This document shows, piece after piece, positions 48,687 to 57,871 of a DNA stretch of 64,000 nt; position 1 is the first letter of the stretch, and each line of letters opens with the position of its first letter. Location: positions 310,001-374,000 of the forward strand of contig MABD01000009.1 of assembly GCA_002162955.1 (NCBI GenBank), in the 5' to 3' direction. A program made the position numbers and the translations under genes. The notes under the pieces were generated by a model. That model had not been told where the DNA came from and made no database searches. It saw only the letters and a list, made by a program, of their open reading frames with translations. This DNA comes from Gammaproteobacteria bacterium 45_16_T64 (GTDB taxonomy: Bacteria; Pseudomonadota; Gammaproteobacteria; Pseudomonadales; Ketobacteraceae).

Positions 48687-49661
48687 ATGACACCAACTTT
48701 CGACTTTGAAGCCGCAGGAAAACGCGTCATAGATATCGAGGCAAACGCTACGTTGGCACTCAAAGAGAAGATATGTAGCGGCTTTACTCATGCATGCGAG
48801 CTTATCCTCGCTTGCAAAGGTCGAGTGATCGTATCTGGCATGGGAAAATCAGGACATATAGGCAAGAAAATCGCGGCAACTCTTGCAAGTACAGGCACCC
48901 CTTCCTTTTTTGTGCACCCAGGAGAGGCCTCCCACGGCGACCTGGGGATGATCACAGAAGATGATATTGTGATAGGTATTTCAAATTCAGGGAAGACTGA
49001 GGAGCTCACATCAATTCTTCCCCTGATAAAACGTAAAGGTGTACCACTTATTAGCATGACTGGCGACAAAACATCTCCACTCGCACAGTTAGCAGATGCA
49101 CAACTCGACGTCAGCGTCGACCAAGAAGCGTGCTCACTAGGGTTGGCTCCAACCTCTTCAACAACCGTAACCCTTGTAATGGGTGATGCTCTAGCCGTAG
49201 CACTACTAGAAGCCAAAGGCTTTACCTCTGATGACTTTGCACTTTCGCACCCAGGGGGAAGCTTAGGCAGACGTCTATTGTTACTTGTAGAAACCATTAT
49301 GCATACGGGTGAGAATATTCCTTTAGTATCGGCATCAGCCACGATTAAAGACGCTCTACTTGAAATGAGCGGCAAGGGTTTGGGAATGACTGGCATTGTT
49401 GACGAAGCAGGTACATTGGTTGGCGTCTACACTGATGGTGATTTACGCAGAACACTCGACCAGGAGCTTGAAATCACCAGCACAAAAATAACCAAAGTCA
49501 TGTCCACTCGTTGCAAAGTAATCGGTGCAAAAACCCTTGCTGTAGAAGCACTAAACTTAATGGAAGACAATTCAATTACCGCATTAATTGTCGTCGACAA
49601 TAATAATTTACCTATAGGGGCGCTAAGTATGCATGACCTATTAAAAGCAGGTGTTGTGTAA
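48687..49661 (+). CDS. kdsD: D-arabinose-5-phosphate isomerase KdsD
   Basis: KdsD isomerises ribulose 5-phosphate to arabinose 5-phosphate, the first step toward Kdo for lipopolysaccharide. A SIS domain (about 45-185: VIVSGMGKSGHIGKKIAATLASTGTPSFFVHPGEASHGDLGM) is followed by two CBS domains (about 210-265 and 275-324). Length is 324. It overlaps kdsC as TAATG, so Kdo steps are co-expressed with Lpt genes. Confidence 0.96.
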   Translation: MTPTFDFEAAGKRVIDIEANATLALKEKICSGFTHACELILACKGRVIVSGMGKSGHIGKKIAATLASTGTPSFFVHPGEASHGDLGMITEDDIVIGISNSGKTEELTSILPLIKRKGVPLISMTGDKTSPLAQLADAQLDVSVDQEACSLGLAPTSSTTVTLVMGDALAVALLEAKGFTSDDFALSHPGGSLGRRLLLLVETIMHTGENIPLVSASATIKDALLEMSGKGLGMTGIVDEAGTLVGVYTDGDLRRTLDQELEITSTKITKVMSTRCKVIGAKTLAVEALNLMEDNSITALIVVDNNNLPIGALSMHDLLKAGVV

Positions 49662-50206
49662 TGTCGAACGGATCAAACACGCCCCCTGAATGCACATCTA
49701 CCCTAGCATCAAACATTAAGCTTGTAGTATTTGATGTAGACGGTGTAATGACTGATGGCCGACTCTATTTTACCAGTCTTGGGGATGAAATTAAGGCATT
49801 TAACGTTAAAGATGGTCTCGGTATAAAGTGGTTACATGATTATAATATCGATACAGCCATCATCACCGGGCGCACTTCAGAATTAGTTGAAAGGCGCGCC
49901 AAAGGGTTAGGTATCCGCCACATACAACAGGGACGAGAAGACAAGATAGTCGCACTTAAGGAATTATTATCCACCCTGACCATTTCGATCGAGGAAGTCG
50001 CCTACATGGGAGACGACCTGCCCGACTTAGCCGCCATTCGCTTTGCGGGGCTAGGCGCAACGGTTGCGGATGCATTACCCATAGTCGCAGAGCACGCCCA
50101 ATGGCAATCACAATACAATGGTGGTGAAGGTGCGGTGAGGGAATTTTGTGAGTTTATACTTAATTGCCAAAATAAACTAAATACGATTCATGACAACTAC
50201 CTTTGA
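49661..50206 (+). CDS. kdsC: Kdo-8-phosphate phosphatase KdsC
   Basis: KdsC removes phosphate from Kdo-8-phosphate. It is a cap-less HAD phosphatase of 181 residues: motif I VVFDVDGVMTDGRLYF, motif II TGRTSELVERRAK and motif IV YMGDDLPDLAAIRFAG. The Asp residues of motif I act as nucleophile and acid. It overlaps kdsD by one base and precedes lptC by 51 bp. Confidence 0.96.
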   Translation: MSNGSNTPPECTSTLASNIKLVVFDVDGVMTDGRLYFTSLGDEIKAFNVKDGLGIKWLHDYNIDTAIITGRTSELVERRAKGLGIRHIQQGREDKIVALKELLSTLTISIEEVAYMGDDLPDLAAIRFAGLGATVADALPIVAEHAQWQSQYNGGEGAVREFCEFILNCQNKLNTIHDNYL

Positions 50207-50257
50207 ACAGTCCACTAATTATGATATTCGGCTCACAGGGATAAACAAGCACACGCT

Positions 50258-50827
50258 ATGGACCAACGTAAATTAGTAATACTTGGCGGACTAATGCTCT
50301 TACTAACCGCGTTATTGCTTAGGTGGTTTACAGATTACAGGCCGTCGTCAGACAGCCCATCAATGTCAGCCAGCCTACTCCCCGACGCAATTGTCACTGG
50401 GCTACAGCAGCAAAACTATGACAGCAGTGGCCTCCCCTCGTACAGCCTATCAGCCGATCAAGCCACACACTTTTCAGAAAAGGGCATTACACAACTAAAG
50501 AGCCCAAACCTCTTATTATTCGAGGATGGCACTCCCACATGGCATGCGGTCGCACTCAATGGCCTTACCGCCAATAACGGCGACATTATTGAACTAAGAG
50601 GGAGTGTCACAATCCAACAAGATGCCGACGCTTACGCTGTTCCTGTGGTCCTAAAAACAAACTCGCTGCGCTTATCACCTAAGAAAGAGTACGCAGAAAC
50701 ACATGAGCCTGTTACTATTCACCAGGGCACAGGAATCACGCGCGCAACAGGTATGCAAGTCAATATTCGTGACGGTGAAATCATCCTATTATCGAAAGTT
50801 AAGAGTCGATATGAAACTACACCTTAA
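50258..50827 (+). CDS. lptC: LPS export protein LptC
   Basis: LptC is a bitopic inner-membrane protein linking LptBFG to the periplasmic bridge. The membrane helix is at about 5-24 (LVILGGLMLLLTALLLRWF) and the periplasmic beta-jellyroll follows (YSLSADQATHF, LLLFEDGTPTWHAVALNGLTANNGDIIELRGSVTIQQ, TNSLRLSPKKEYAETHEPVTIHQGTGITRATGMQVNIRDGEI). 189 residues, standard. The end overlaps lptA. Confidence 0.95.
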   Translation: MDQRKLVILGGLMLLLTALLLRWFTDYRPSSDSPSMSASLLPDAIVTGLQQQNYDSSGLPSYSLSADQATHFSEKGITQLKSPNLLLFEDGTPTWHAVALNGLTANNGDIIELRGSVTIQQDADAYAVPVVLKTNSLRLSPKKEYAETHEPVTIHQGTGITRATGMQVNIRDGEIILLSKVKSRYETTP

Positions 50828-51449
50828 GCAAATGGCACAACGATCAATGATACGGAAATTAGTCCTTACCGCCATACTATTATGCACCCCACATCTTGCA
50901 GGCGCATTAGAAAGCGATCGCACTCAGCCAATCGAGGTCAATGCTAACAAAGCGACCCTAGATGACAAAAAAAGCCTTGCCGTCTATGAAGGTGACGTCG
51001 TGCTAACGCAAGGTACCCTGCGTATAAAAGCTGACAAACTCACAATCAAAGCCTCTAACAGCGGCAACGTTGAAGAGGTTATCGCCACAGGGAAATTTGC
51101 CGAATTCACTCAGACACCAGAACCCGAAAAAGAGCCTATAGAAGCCAAAGCGGAACACATCCTATACCAAGTGGTACAAGAGAAAATTACTCTTACTCGC
51201 TCGGCCAGCGTCATTCAAAATAACAACCTGTTTCAAGGCAACGTCATTACTTATGATATCAAACAACAAAAGCTGAGTGCATCAGGGCCCTCGACCAACA
51301 GATCTGGCGACCAAAAAGATACGACCGGTCGAGTTAAGGTCATTCTAACGCCACCTCCGAGTGCTTCCCCCGCCCCAAACACAGAAAACAACGCAGGCAA
51401 GAATGAGCAGATTGACAGCGTCCCATCTAGCGAAAAGCTACAAAAGTAA
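50811..51449 (+). CDS. lptA: LPS transport periplasmic bridge protein LptA
   Basis: LptA oligomerises into the periplasmic bridge that carries LPS. From ATG 50811 the 212-residue precursor has a signal peptide ([20 protein letters not shown] within the first 35 residues) and a jellyroll domain ([39 protein letters not shown]). The C-terminal tail after about 165 is Pro/Ser/Asn-rich and probably disordered. AAGAG precedes the ATG by five bases; the gene overlaps lptC by 17 bp and lptB by 47 bp, so the tail is encoded in the lptB overlap. Confidence 0.93.
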   Translation: MKLHLKQMAQRSMIRKLVLTAILLCTPHLAGALESDRTQPIEVNANKATLDDKKSLAVYEGDVVLTQGTLRIKADKLTIKASNSGNVEEVIATGKFAEFTQTPEPEKEPIEAKAEHILYQVVQEKITLTRSASVIQNNNLFQGNVITYDIKQQKLSASGPSTNRSGDQKDTTGRVKVILTPPPSASPAPNTENNAGKNEQIDSVPSSEKLQK

Positions 51450-52128
51450 GCGCGTCGTAGAAGACGTCTCCATATCCATTGAAAGCGGCCAAGTAGTCGG
51501 TTTATTAGGGCCCAATGGCGCCGGTAAAACCACGTGTTTCTATATGATCATTGGTATAGTCCCACAAGACAAAGGGACCATTACCATCGATGACTACGAT
51601 ATTACTCGACTCCCAATGCACGGCCGCGCAGCCAAAGGTATTGGCTATCTCCCCCAAGAAGCTTCCATTTTTAGAAAGCTGTCAGTGAAAGACAATATCA
51701 TGGCAATCCTCGAAACCAGAAAAGACCTCAACAAAGCGCAACGAAGAACAAAGTTAGAAGACCTGCTTAGAGAGTTTCATATCGAACATATCGCAGATTC
51801 CGTAGGCATGGCGTTATCTGGCGGAGAGCGTAGACGGGTTGAAATCGCCAGAGCACTCGCTACCGACCCCGCCTTTATCCTTTTGGATGAACCGTTTGCC
51901 GGGGTTGACCCCATTTCTGTCAGCGATATTAAAAGCATTATCACTCAACTGAAAGAACGAGGATTGGGAGTGCTTATCACAGACCATAGTGTTAGAGACA
52001 CTCTCGACATCTGCGAGAAAGCCTATATCGTCAGTGAAGGGCACATCATCGCCGAAGGCCCCCCTTCCCTAGTACTCGAAAATCAAAAAGTACGAGAGGT
52101 TTATCTTGGCAAACAGTTTCAGCTCTAG
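51403..52128 (+). CDS. lptB: LPS export ABC ATPase LptB
   Basis: LptB is the ATPase of the LptB2FGC LPS extractor. From ATG 51403 ([14 protein letters not shown]) the 241 residues include Walker [28 protein letters not shown], signature [16 protein letters not shown], Walker [14 protein letters not shown] and switch His in [14 protein letters not shown] six bases upstream supports this start; an in-frame GTG at 51361 is rejected. Strong conservation. Confidence 0.97.
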   Translation: MSRLTASHLAKSYKSKRVVEDVSISIESGQVVGLLGPNGAGKTTCFYMIIGIVPQDKGTITIDDYDITRLPMHGRAAKGIGYLPQEASIFRKLSVKDNIMAILETRKDLNKAQRRTKLEDLLREFHIEHIADSVGMALSGGERRRVEIARALATDPAFILLDEPFAGVDPISVSDIKSIITQLKERGLGVLITDHSVRDTLDICEKAYIVSEGHIIAEGPPSLVLENQKVREVYLGKQFQL

Positions 52129-52163
52129 TTTTGCCTAAAACAAAACCAACTTCCTCTCCGATA

Positions 52164-52196
52164 AAAGCCCAGTTTGCAACATATTCCTTGGGCTTT
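52164..52196 (+). terminator. Candidate terminator after lptB
   Basis: AAAGCCCA (52164-52171) pairs with TGGGCTTT (52189-52196) around a 17-base loop, 36 bp after lptB; the U-tract is weak (TTTGTTC). The rest of the 317-bp lptB-rpoN gap (52129-52445) holds another short repeat, GGCGTT/AACGCC at 52287-52304, and the AGG ribosome-binding site of rpoN. No gene was seen. Confidence 0.5.
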
Positions 52197-52445
52197 GTTC
52201 ATCTAAGAATAGCCCTTTTCATTCCGAAAAAATATTTAGGCACGTTAATTGCTTTAACCCTGAACCCCACATACAATAAAGGCAAAGGCGTTCAAAAAAA
52301 CGCCAGCTAACAACTTGAATTATCAAGAGATATTGCTATTCCTCTTGCCCTACGGCATGACAAGATAGCGGGGCACAGGAAACGAGCATTTCGTAGTGAG
52401 CAGCAGAATAAACGCCATTCCCTACGATGGAATATTTAGGTATCA

Positions 52446-54077
52446 ATGAAACCCACACTACAGCTTAAAATCGGTCAAAGCCTGACCATGACACCTCAAT
52501 TGCAACAAGCAATCAAGCTTTTGCAATTGTCCTCTCTTGATCTAGAAGCCGAAATCCAAGAGGCGCTAGATTCTAACCCGATGCTGGAATCCGAAGAATC
52601 TCAAACTGAGAGCGATAATACTCAACCCAAAGAATCCGACTCCAACACCAACGAACCCATTGTCGATTTTTCTGCTTCAGCTAATCATAACGACGACAAC
52701 TCCCAAACTAAAGGGGCTGAAGATGCCCCAGTCAATTTGGAGTCTGGAGAGGTTGGCCAGGAACTGCCTGTAGACAGTGCCTGGGAAGATTTATACCAAG
52801 GCGGCTCAATGCCTGCCCCAAGTGGCTCAAGCGATGACGACTACGACCTAGATAGCCGCAACAGCGCCGATGAAACCCTTTATGATTCCCTAATTTGGCA
52901 GCTTAACCTGTCTCCAATGAGCGACATTGACCAAGCCATTGCTTTAGCAATCCTTGAGTCCATAGACGAGCGAGGTTACCTCACGTCATCGCTAGAAGAC
53001 ATTCGCGTTGGCTTACTTGCGCAAAGCGACATTATCAACGACCTATTTCGACTCAAAGAAGAAGAGCTTGCCAGCCTTGGTATTGACCCCGCAAGTCTAC
53101 TCGATGATGACAGCGAGGCTACGATTGATGATGAAGACAATTTAAGCAGCATATCGTTGGATGAAGTCCAGGTTGTTTTACGCCGCATACAACAATTTGA
53201 CCCACCAGGAGTAGGAGCAAGGGACCTTGGAGACTGCCTCCTTATACAGCTACGCTTGCTGCCTGAGGACACACCTTGTCGCGAAAGCGCGATAAAGGTT
53301 ATCGAACATCACATAGAACTTCTTGGAAGCCGCGACTTCGCAACGATAATGCGAAAAACCAAACTCAGCGAAGCTAAGTTAAAAGAGGTGATTGAACTCA
53401 TTCAAACACTCAATCCCCACCCCGGTTCCTATATTGAATCCGAACGCACAGAATACGTTGTACCTGAAGTCATTGTCACCAAGGACAAAGGGCGCTGGAA
53501 AGTTGAGCTAAACCCAGAAACATCACCCCGCCTCAAGATTAATGCTAACTACGCATCACTTATCAAGCGAGCTGATAGCAGCAATGACAACACGTTCCTC
53601 AAGAACAATTTACAGGAAGCCAGATGGTTTCTGAAGAGCCTGCTTAGCCGTAACGAAACGCTTCTCAAAGTAGCCACCAAAATTGTTGAATACCAAATTG
53701 AGTTTTTTGAAGTGGGCGAAGAGGCAATGAAACCCCTAGTTCTACACGACATCGCTGAAGCTGTCGAAATGCACGAATCGACCATATCCAGGGTCACCAC
53801 TCAAAAATATATGCACACACCTCGCGGGGTATTCGAACTAAAATATTTCTTCTCAAGTCATGTGAGCACAGCCTCCGGCGGAGAATGCTCCTCGACAGCG
53901 ATAAGAGCCATCATAAAGAAACTCATTGCCCGCGAGGAACCGAGAAAACCACTAAGCGATAGCAAGCTCGCGAATCTGTTGGCAGAGCAAGAGATTAAGG
54001 TCGCCCGAAGAACCATCGCAAAATACAGAGAAGCAATGAATATCCCACCGTCGAATGAGCGAAAACGACTAGTATGA
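52446..54077 (+). CDS. rpoN: RNA polymerase sigma-54 factor RpoN
   Basis: RpoN directs transcription of nitrogen and many other genes and requires enhancer-binding ATPases. Region I at the N-terminus is Gln/Leu-rich ([36 protein letters not shown]). Region II is long and acidic (about 47-150), with a second acidic insertion at about 195-235. Core-binding, crosslink and HTH regions follow, ending with the RpoN box [10 protein letters not shown] near residue 526. Length is 543 against about 477-497 in E. coli and Pseudomonas, because of the acidic expansions. Followed by hpf, ptsN, rapZ and ptsO in the conserved order. Confidence 0.97.
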   Translation: MKPTLQLKIGQSLTMTPQLQQAIKLLQLSSLDLEAEIQEALDSNPMLESEESQTESDNTQPKESDSNTNEPIVDFSASANHNDDNSQTKGAEDAPVNLESGEVGQELPVDSAWEDLYQGGSMPAPSGSSDDDYDLDSRNSADETLYDSLIWQLNLSPMSDIDQAIALAILESIDERGYLTSSLEDIRVGLLAQSDIINDLFRLKEEELASLGIDPASLLDDDSEATIDDEDNLSSISLDEVQVVLRRIQQFDPPGVGARDLGDCLLIQLRLLPEDTPCRESAIKVIEHHIELLGSRDFATIMRKTKLSEAKLKEVIELIQTLNPHPGSYIESERTEYVVPEVIVTKDKGRWKVELNPETSPRLKINANYASLIKRADSSNDNTFLKNNLQEARWFLKSLLSRNETLLKVATKIVEYQIEFFEVGEEAMKPLVLHDIAEAVEMHESTISRVTTQKYMHTPRGVFELKYFFSSHVSTASGGECSSTAIRAIIKKLIAREEPRKPLSDSKLANLLAEQEIKVARRTIAKYREAMNIPPSNERKRLV

Positions 54078-54310
54078 TGCATTTTTGCATCGAAATAGAA
54101 CTAATTGACTTACGGCAAATCAAAGCCTTATCAATTTAAACTGCTAAGCTAAAAAGAGACATGCATTAAAGTATATGGCCTAACACATTCCATTTTCGTT
54201 ACCTAATCAAAATTACGGTACGAAAGATGAATCCCCGCATAACGCGGAACCCTGGTAAGAGGCAATCCCGCCCACTTACCAACATTTACCACCACACGAA
54301 GGAGTGGCCC

Positions 54311-54616
54311 ATGCAATTAAATATCAGTGGACACCATGTCGAAGTGACAGATGCACTAAAGGAATATGTATCAGGTAAGCTAGAGAAGTTAGAGAACCAT
54401 TCAGCAGATATTATTAGTATAAAAGCGATTCTCAGTCTTGAGAAAACACGCCAAAAAGCAGAAGCTACAATACATGTTAGGGGAGCAGACCTTTTTGCAA
54501 ATGCAGAACATGAAGATATGTATGCTGCTATTGATCTACTTTCTGATAAACTCGACCGCCAAGTTATCAAGCACAAAGAAAAGGCCCAAGCCCACAAGCA
54601 CGGCAGCGGTCGCTAA
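54311..54616 (+). CDS. hpf: Ribosome hibernation promoting factor HPF (short form)
   Basis: HPF binds the 30S decoding centre in stationary phase and promotes 100S dimers. From ATG 54311 (MQLNISGHHVEVTDALKEYV) the protein has 101 residues, the short form. AAGGAG lies six bases upstream, so the upstream open frame is not part of it. The fold motif KLEKLENHSADIISIKAILSLEKTRQKAEATIHVRGADLFANAEHEDMYAAIDLLSDKLDRQV-type sequence ends in KHKEKAQAHKHG. Lies 233 bp after rpoN. Confidence 0.95.
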   Translation: MQLNISGHHVEVTDALKEYVSGKLEKLENHSADIISIKAILSLEKTRQKAEATIHVRGADLFANAEHEDMYAAIDLLSDKLDRQVIKHKEKAQAHKHGSGR

Positions 54617-54639
54617 GTCTACGTAGGCCAAAATAAACC

Positions 54640-55089
54640 ATGGAAGTAAGCGAGATCATCACGCCAGAAAGAACCTACATAGGTCTTGAAGGCTCCAGCA
54701 AAAAACGTGTTCTCGAACAGGCTGCTGAGTTTATCGCTCAGCAGTCCCCTGAACTCGATGCTAATGAACTGTTCGACAACCTCATTGTTCGCGAAAAACT
54801 AGGGAGTACTGCAATAGGTAAAGGGGTTGCCATTCCCCACTGCCGTATTACCCACTGCAACAAAGTTTTGGGGTCATTAATCCGACTCGATCAAGCGGTA
54901 GACTTTGACGCTATCGATAATGAGCCTGTTGACCTACTCTTCGTGTTATTAGTACCTGAAAATTCCACAGAAGAACATTTACAAGCACTAAGCCAAATAG
55001 CTACACGTTTTAACGACGATAGGCTAACATCATCGTTGCGATCGGCAGAAGGACACCGATCGTTATACGATTGTTTTGTGTCCAGTTAG
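54640..55089 (+). CDS. ptsN: Nitrogen-PTS enzyme IIA (PtsN)
   Basis: PtsN (EIIA-Ntr) is the terminal regulatory phosphoprotein of the nitrogen phosphotransferase system; it affects potassium uptake and stress responses. The 149-residue fructose/mannitol-type IIA domain has the phospho-His67 in GVAIPHCRI and downstream LIRLDQAVDFDAIDNEPVDLLFVLLVPENSTEEHL. It lies 23 bp after hpf and 23 bp before rapZ. Confidence 0.96.
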   Translation: MEVSEIITPERTYIGLEGSSKKRVLEQAAEFIAQQSPELDANELFDNLIVREKLGSTAIGKGVAIPHCRITHCNKVLGSLIRLDQAVDFDAIDNEPVDLLFVLLVPENSTEEHLQALSQIATRFNDDRLTSSLRSAEGHRSLYDCFVSS

Positions 55090-55112
55090 ACCAGCTCGAG
55101 TAAGGACAGGGA

Positions 55113-55985
55113 ATGGAGAAATCAAAACCGAAAACGCGGCTGATCATTATTAGCGGTAGATCTGGCTCCGGTAAAACTACCGCATTGCATGTGCTTGAAG
55201 ATATTGGATACTATTGTGTCGACAATTTACCTGCACCACTATTACCAGCTCTCACCCTTCAGCTCACTCTTGAGGCGGCCTCCACTGTTACCAAGATAGC
55301 CGTGGGAATTGATGCGAGAAACAATCAAAACCAACTTCAACGATTCGATGAAGCCCTAGATGCACTCAAACCCATCGATATTGATGTCGACATCATCTAC
55401 CTGGATGCAGACAGTAAAACGCTACTAAAACGCTTTAGTGAAACTCGACGCAAGCACCCCGGAACAAAATCTAACGTATCCTTGTCCGAGGCTATCGAGA
55501 AAGAAAAGCAGCTTCTTGACCCTATAGCCCGAGCCGCCGATCTAAAAATAGAAACAAGCCAACTAAACTTACATGACCTTAGGGATCTCATTCACCAAAG
55601 GATTGACTCTGAACGCCAAGGAATGTCGTTACTATTCAAGTCTTTTGGTTTTAAGTATGGAATCCCCGTCGATGCCGACCTTGTCTTCGACGCCCGCTGC
55701 TTGCCCAACCCTTACTGGGTTCCCGAACTTCGAACACAATCAGGTCTAGACCAAGGCGTAATCGATTTTTTAAGTAAGGAGCCGCCTGTAAAAGAGATGC
55801 ACAGCGACATTGTCAGTTATTTGGAGCGCTGGCTACCTCGGTTTGCCGCCAACAATAGAAGCTATATGACTGTTGCGATTGGATGCACTGGCGGACATCA
55901 CCGTTCCGTATATCTAACGGAAGCACTGCATAAACACTTCGAAAATACCTTTGCAAACACCCAGACTAGACATAGAGATCTATAA
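55113..55985 (+). CDS. rapZ: RNase adapter/nucleotide-binding protein RapZ (YvcJ family)
   Basis: RapZ guides RNase E to GlmZ small RNA in E. coli and senses glucosamine-6-phosphate. The 290-residue protein has a P-loop [26 protein letters not shown] near residues 13-20, Walker B-like [22 protein letters not shown], and the C-terminal domain with [25 protein letters not shown] and the signature [13 protein letters not shown]. Located between ptsN and ptsO as usual. Confidence 0.96.
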   Translation: MEKSKPKTRLIIISGRSGSGKTTALHVLEDIGYYCVDNLPAPLLPALTLQLTLEAASTVTKIAVGIDARNNQNQLQRFDEALDALKPIDIDVDIIYLDADSKTLLKRFSETRRKHPGTKSNVSLSEAIEKEKQLLDPIARAADLKIETSQLNLHDLRDLIHQRIDSERQGMSLLFKSFGFKYGIPVDADLVFDARCLPNPYWVPELRTQSGLDQGVIDFLSKEPPVKEMHSDIVSYLERWLPRFAANNRSYMTVAIGCTGGHHRSVYLTEALHKHFENTFANTQTRHRDL

Positions 55986-56022
55986 GCTGTCATACTCAAG
56001 CGCCACCAAAGTCGATACCACA

Positions 56023-56295
56023 ATGCAAATCGAAAAAAAAATCACAATAATAAATAAGCTGGGATTACACGCCCGCGCAGCCTCGAAGTTAGTTGGGGAA
56101 GCGACTCGATATGAAAGCCAAATCCTTATCGACAAAGAAGGCCAACAGGCAGACGCCAAGAGCATTATGTCAATCCTGATGCTTGCCGCAGGAAAAGGTA
56201 CCGAGTTATTGTTTCAGATTTCCGGAGCGGATGCAGAAGATGCTTTTGCAGCAGTTGAAACTTTAATCAACAATCGCTTTGACGAAGACGAGTAG
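56023..56295 (+). CDS. ptsO: Nitrogen-PTS phosphocarrier NPr (HPr-like)
   Basis: NPr passes phosphate from EI-Ntr to PtsN. From ATG 56023 it has 90 residues with phospho-His16 in NKLGLHARAASKL, then SIMSILMLAAGKGTELLFQISGADAEDAF. The open frame continues upstream into rapZ, but the family starts at MQIEKKITI. The ribosome-binding site is not obvious, so expression may depend on coupling to rapZ. Confidence 0.94.
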   Translation: MQIEKKITIINKLGLHARAASKLVGEATRYESQILIDKEGQQADAKSIMSILMLAAGKGTELLFQISGADAEDAFAAVETLINNRFDEDE

Positions 56296-56512
56296 CCTTT
56301 AGTACATCAAGTGTCCCCCTCCCAAACTGCGGATAAGCAAGAAAAAACACTTCAATATAGAATTTGTCGCGCTAAATCTATACAATACCCGCGCTTTAAA
56401 ATCTGTGATAACTGTAATTATGCGACTAAACTTACTTAGCATACTAAGTGCCACAAAACGCCTATTTCAAACTTTTCTGCGCTAACCAGCAGTCCGAACC
56501 CAGGTTATACGC

Positions 56513-57871
56513 ATGCCGAAGAACGCTCAAGCCAACCATTTGCAAGCCCAAATGAAAGCTTTCAATGAAGCACTCGACAACGGTGCTTTGGCAGAGGTTC
56601 GCCATATGTTACACGGTATGCCAGCAGCAGACACCGCTCACCTGCTGGAATCATCCCCACCAAGAGAACGAAACATACTCTGGAAACTTATAAGTAAAGA
56701 GGATGAAGGCGACGTCCTTCAGCACTTACAAGAAGAAATTGCGGCGCAATTTTTACGCAACAGGCACGCCCTTGAGATCATTGATGCGGTTGAAGATTTC
56801 GAACCCGATAATTTTGCAGATCTTCTTCAGGAATTACCTCGGCCAGTGGCCCGCCGCGTGCTCGAATCAATGGACGAGCGACAAAGGCAGCGCGTTGAAG
56901 CGGTACTTTCTTACCCGGAGGATACCGCAGGCGGCCTGATGAATACGGACACCATTACGGTCCGACCAAATATCAGCTTGCGTGTATTATTCCGCTATTT
57001 GCGACGGCACAATAGAATACCCGCTATGACAGACAATGTGCTAGTGGTCAATCGTGCAGATAAGTTTGTGGGGATTTTACCACTGACGAAACTCTTAGTA
57101 AGCGACCCCAACATTAGCGTCCGAGAAGCGATGCTAACCGATATCGAATCAATCCCTGCCGATATGCCTGACAACGAAGTGGCCGCTATCTTTGAAAGAC
57201 AAGACTTAGTTTCTGCCCCAGTCGTCGATGAAAGGGGGCACCTACTCGGACGGATTACCATTGATGACGTCGTTGATGTTATCAGGGAAGATGCAGATCA
57301 TTCATTGATGAGCATGGCAGGACTCGATGAAGACGAGGATACTTTCGCCCCCGTATTTAAAACCGCTAAACGACGATCGACTTGGCTTGGAATCAACTTA
57401 CTTACCGCTATTTTTGCCTCCGCAGTAATCGGACTTTTTCAAGATACTATCAATAAGGTAGTCGCTTTAGCTGTCCTTATGCCAATCGTCGCCAGTATGG
57501 GGGGGATTGCTGGCAATCAAACCTTAACATTGGTAATACGCGGCATGGCCCTTGGCCAAGTAGGCGCCAGCAATGCTCGCTGGTTATTGTCGAGAGAAAC
57601 TATTGTTGGTTTCATCAATGGCTGCATTTGGTCCTCCGTAGTAGGCTGCGTTGCAGCGTATTGGTTTTCCAACCCCAGCCTTGGAATGATCATCGCAGCA
57701 GCTATGGTTATTAATTTGATTGTTGCCGGTATCGCTGGAGCCTCCTTGCCAATGATATTGCAACGACTCAGTATCGACCCAGCACTCGCGGGAGGGGTTA
57801 TTCTGACCACAGTTACTGACGTAATTGGATTCCTCTCATTCTTGGGGCTAGCTACCCTATATTACTTTTAA
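56513..57871 (+). CDS. mgtE: MgtE-family magnesium transporter
   Basis: MgtE is a homodimeric Mg2+ channel gated by cytoplasmic Mg2+. The 452-residue protein has an N domain of short helices (about 20-125: HMLHGMPAADTAHLLESSPPRERNILWKLI), a CBS pair (about 135-255), a connecting helix, and five C-terminal membrane helices (about 285-450) with the pore region PIVASMGGIAGNQTLTLVIRGMALG. The stop overlaps the pmbA stop on the other strand (TTAA at 57868-57871). Confidence 0.95.
   Translation: MPKNAQANHLQAQMKAFNEALDNGALAEVRHMLHGMPAADTAHLLESSPPRERNILWKLISKEDEGDVLQHLQEEIAAQFLRNRHALEIIDAVEDFEPDNFADLLQELPRPVARRVLESMDERQRQRVEAVLSYPEDTAGGLMNTDTITVRPNISLRVLFRYLRRHNRIPAMTDNVLVVNRADKFVGILPLTKLLVSDPNISVREAMLTDIESIPADMPDNEVAAIFERQDLVSAPVVDERGHLLGRITIDDVVDVIREDADHSLMSMAGLDEDEDTFAPVFKTAKRRSTWLGINLLTAIFASAVIGLFQDTINKVVALAVLMPIVASMGGIAGNQTLTLVIRGMALGQVGASNARWLLSRETIVGFINGCIWSSVVGCVAAYWFSNPSLGMIIAAAMVINLIVAGIAGASLPMILQRLSIDPALAGGVILTTVTDVIGFLSFLGLATLYYF

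Noticed and set aside
48788-49396. 202-codon minus-strand open frame
   Set aside because: Antisense to kdsD; low-complexity Ser/Pro/Ala-rich translation without recognisable motifs.
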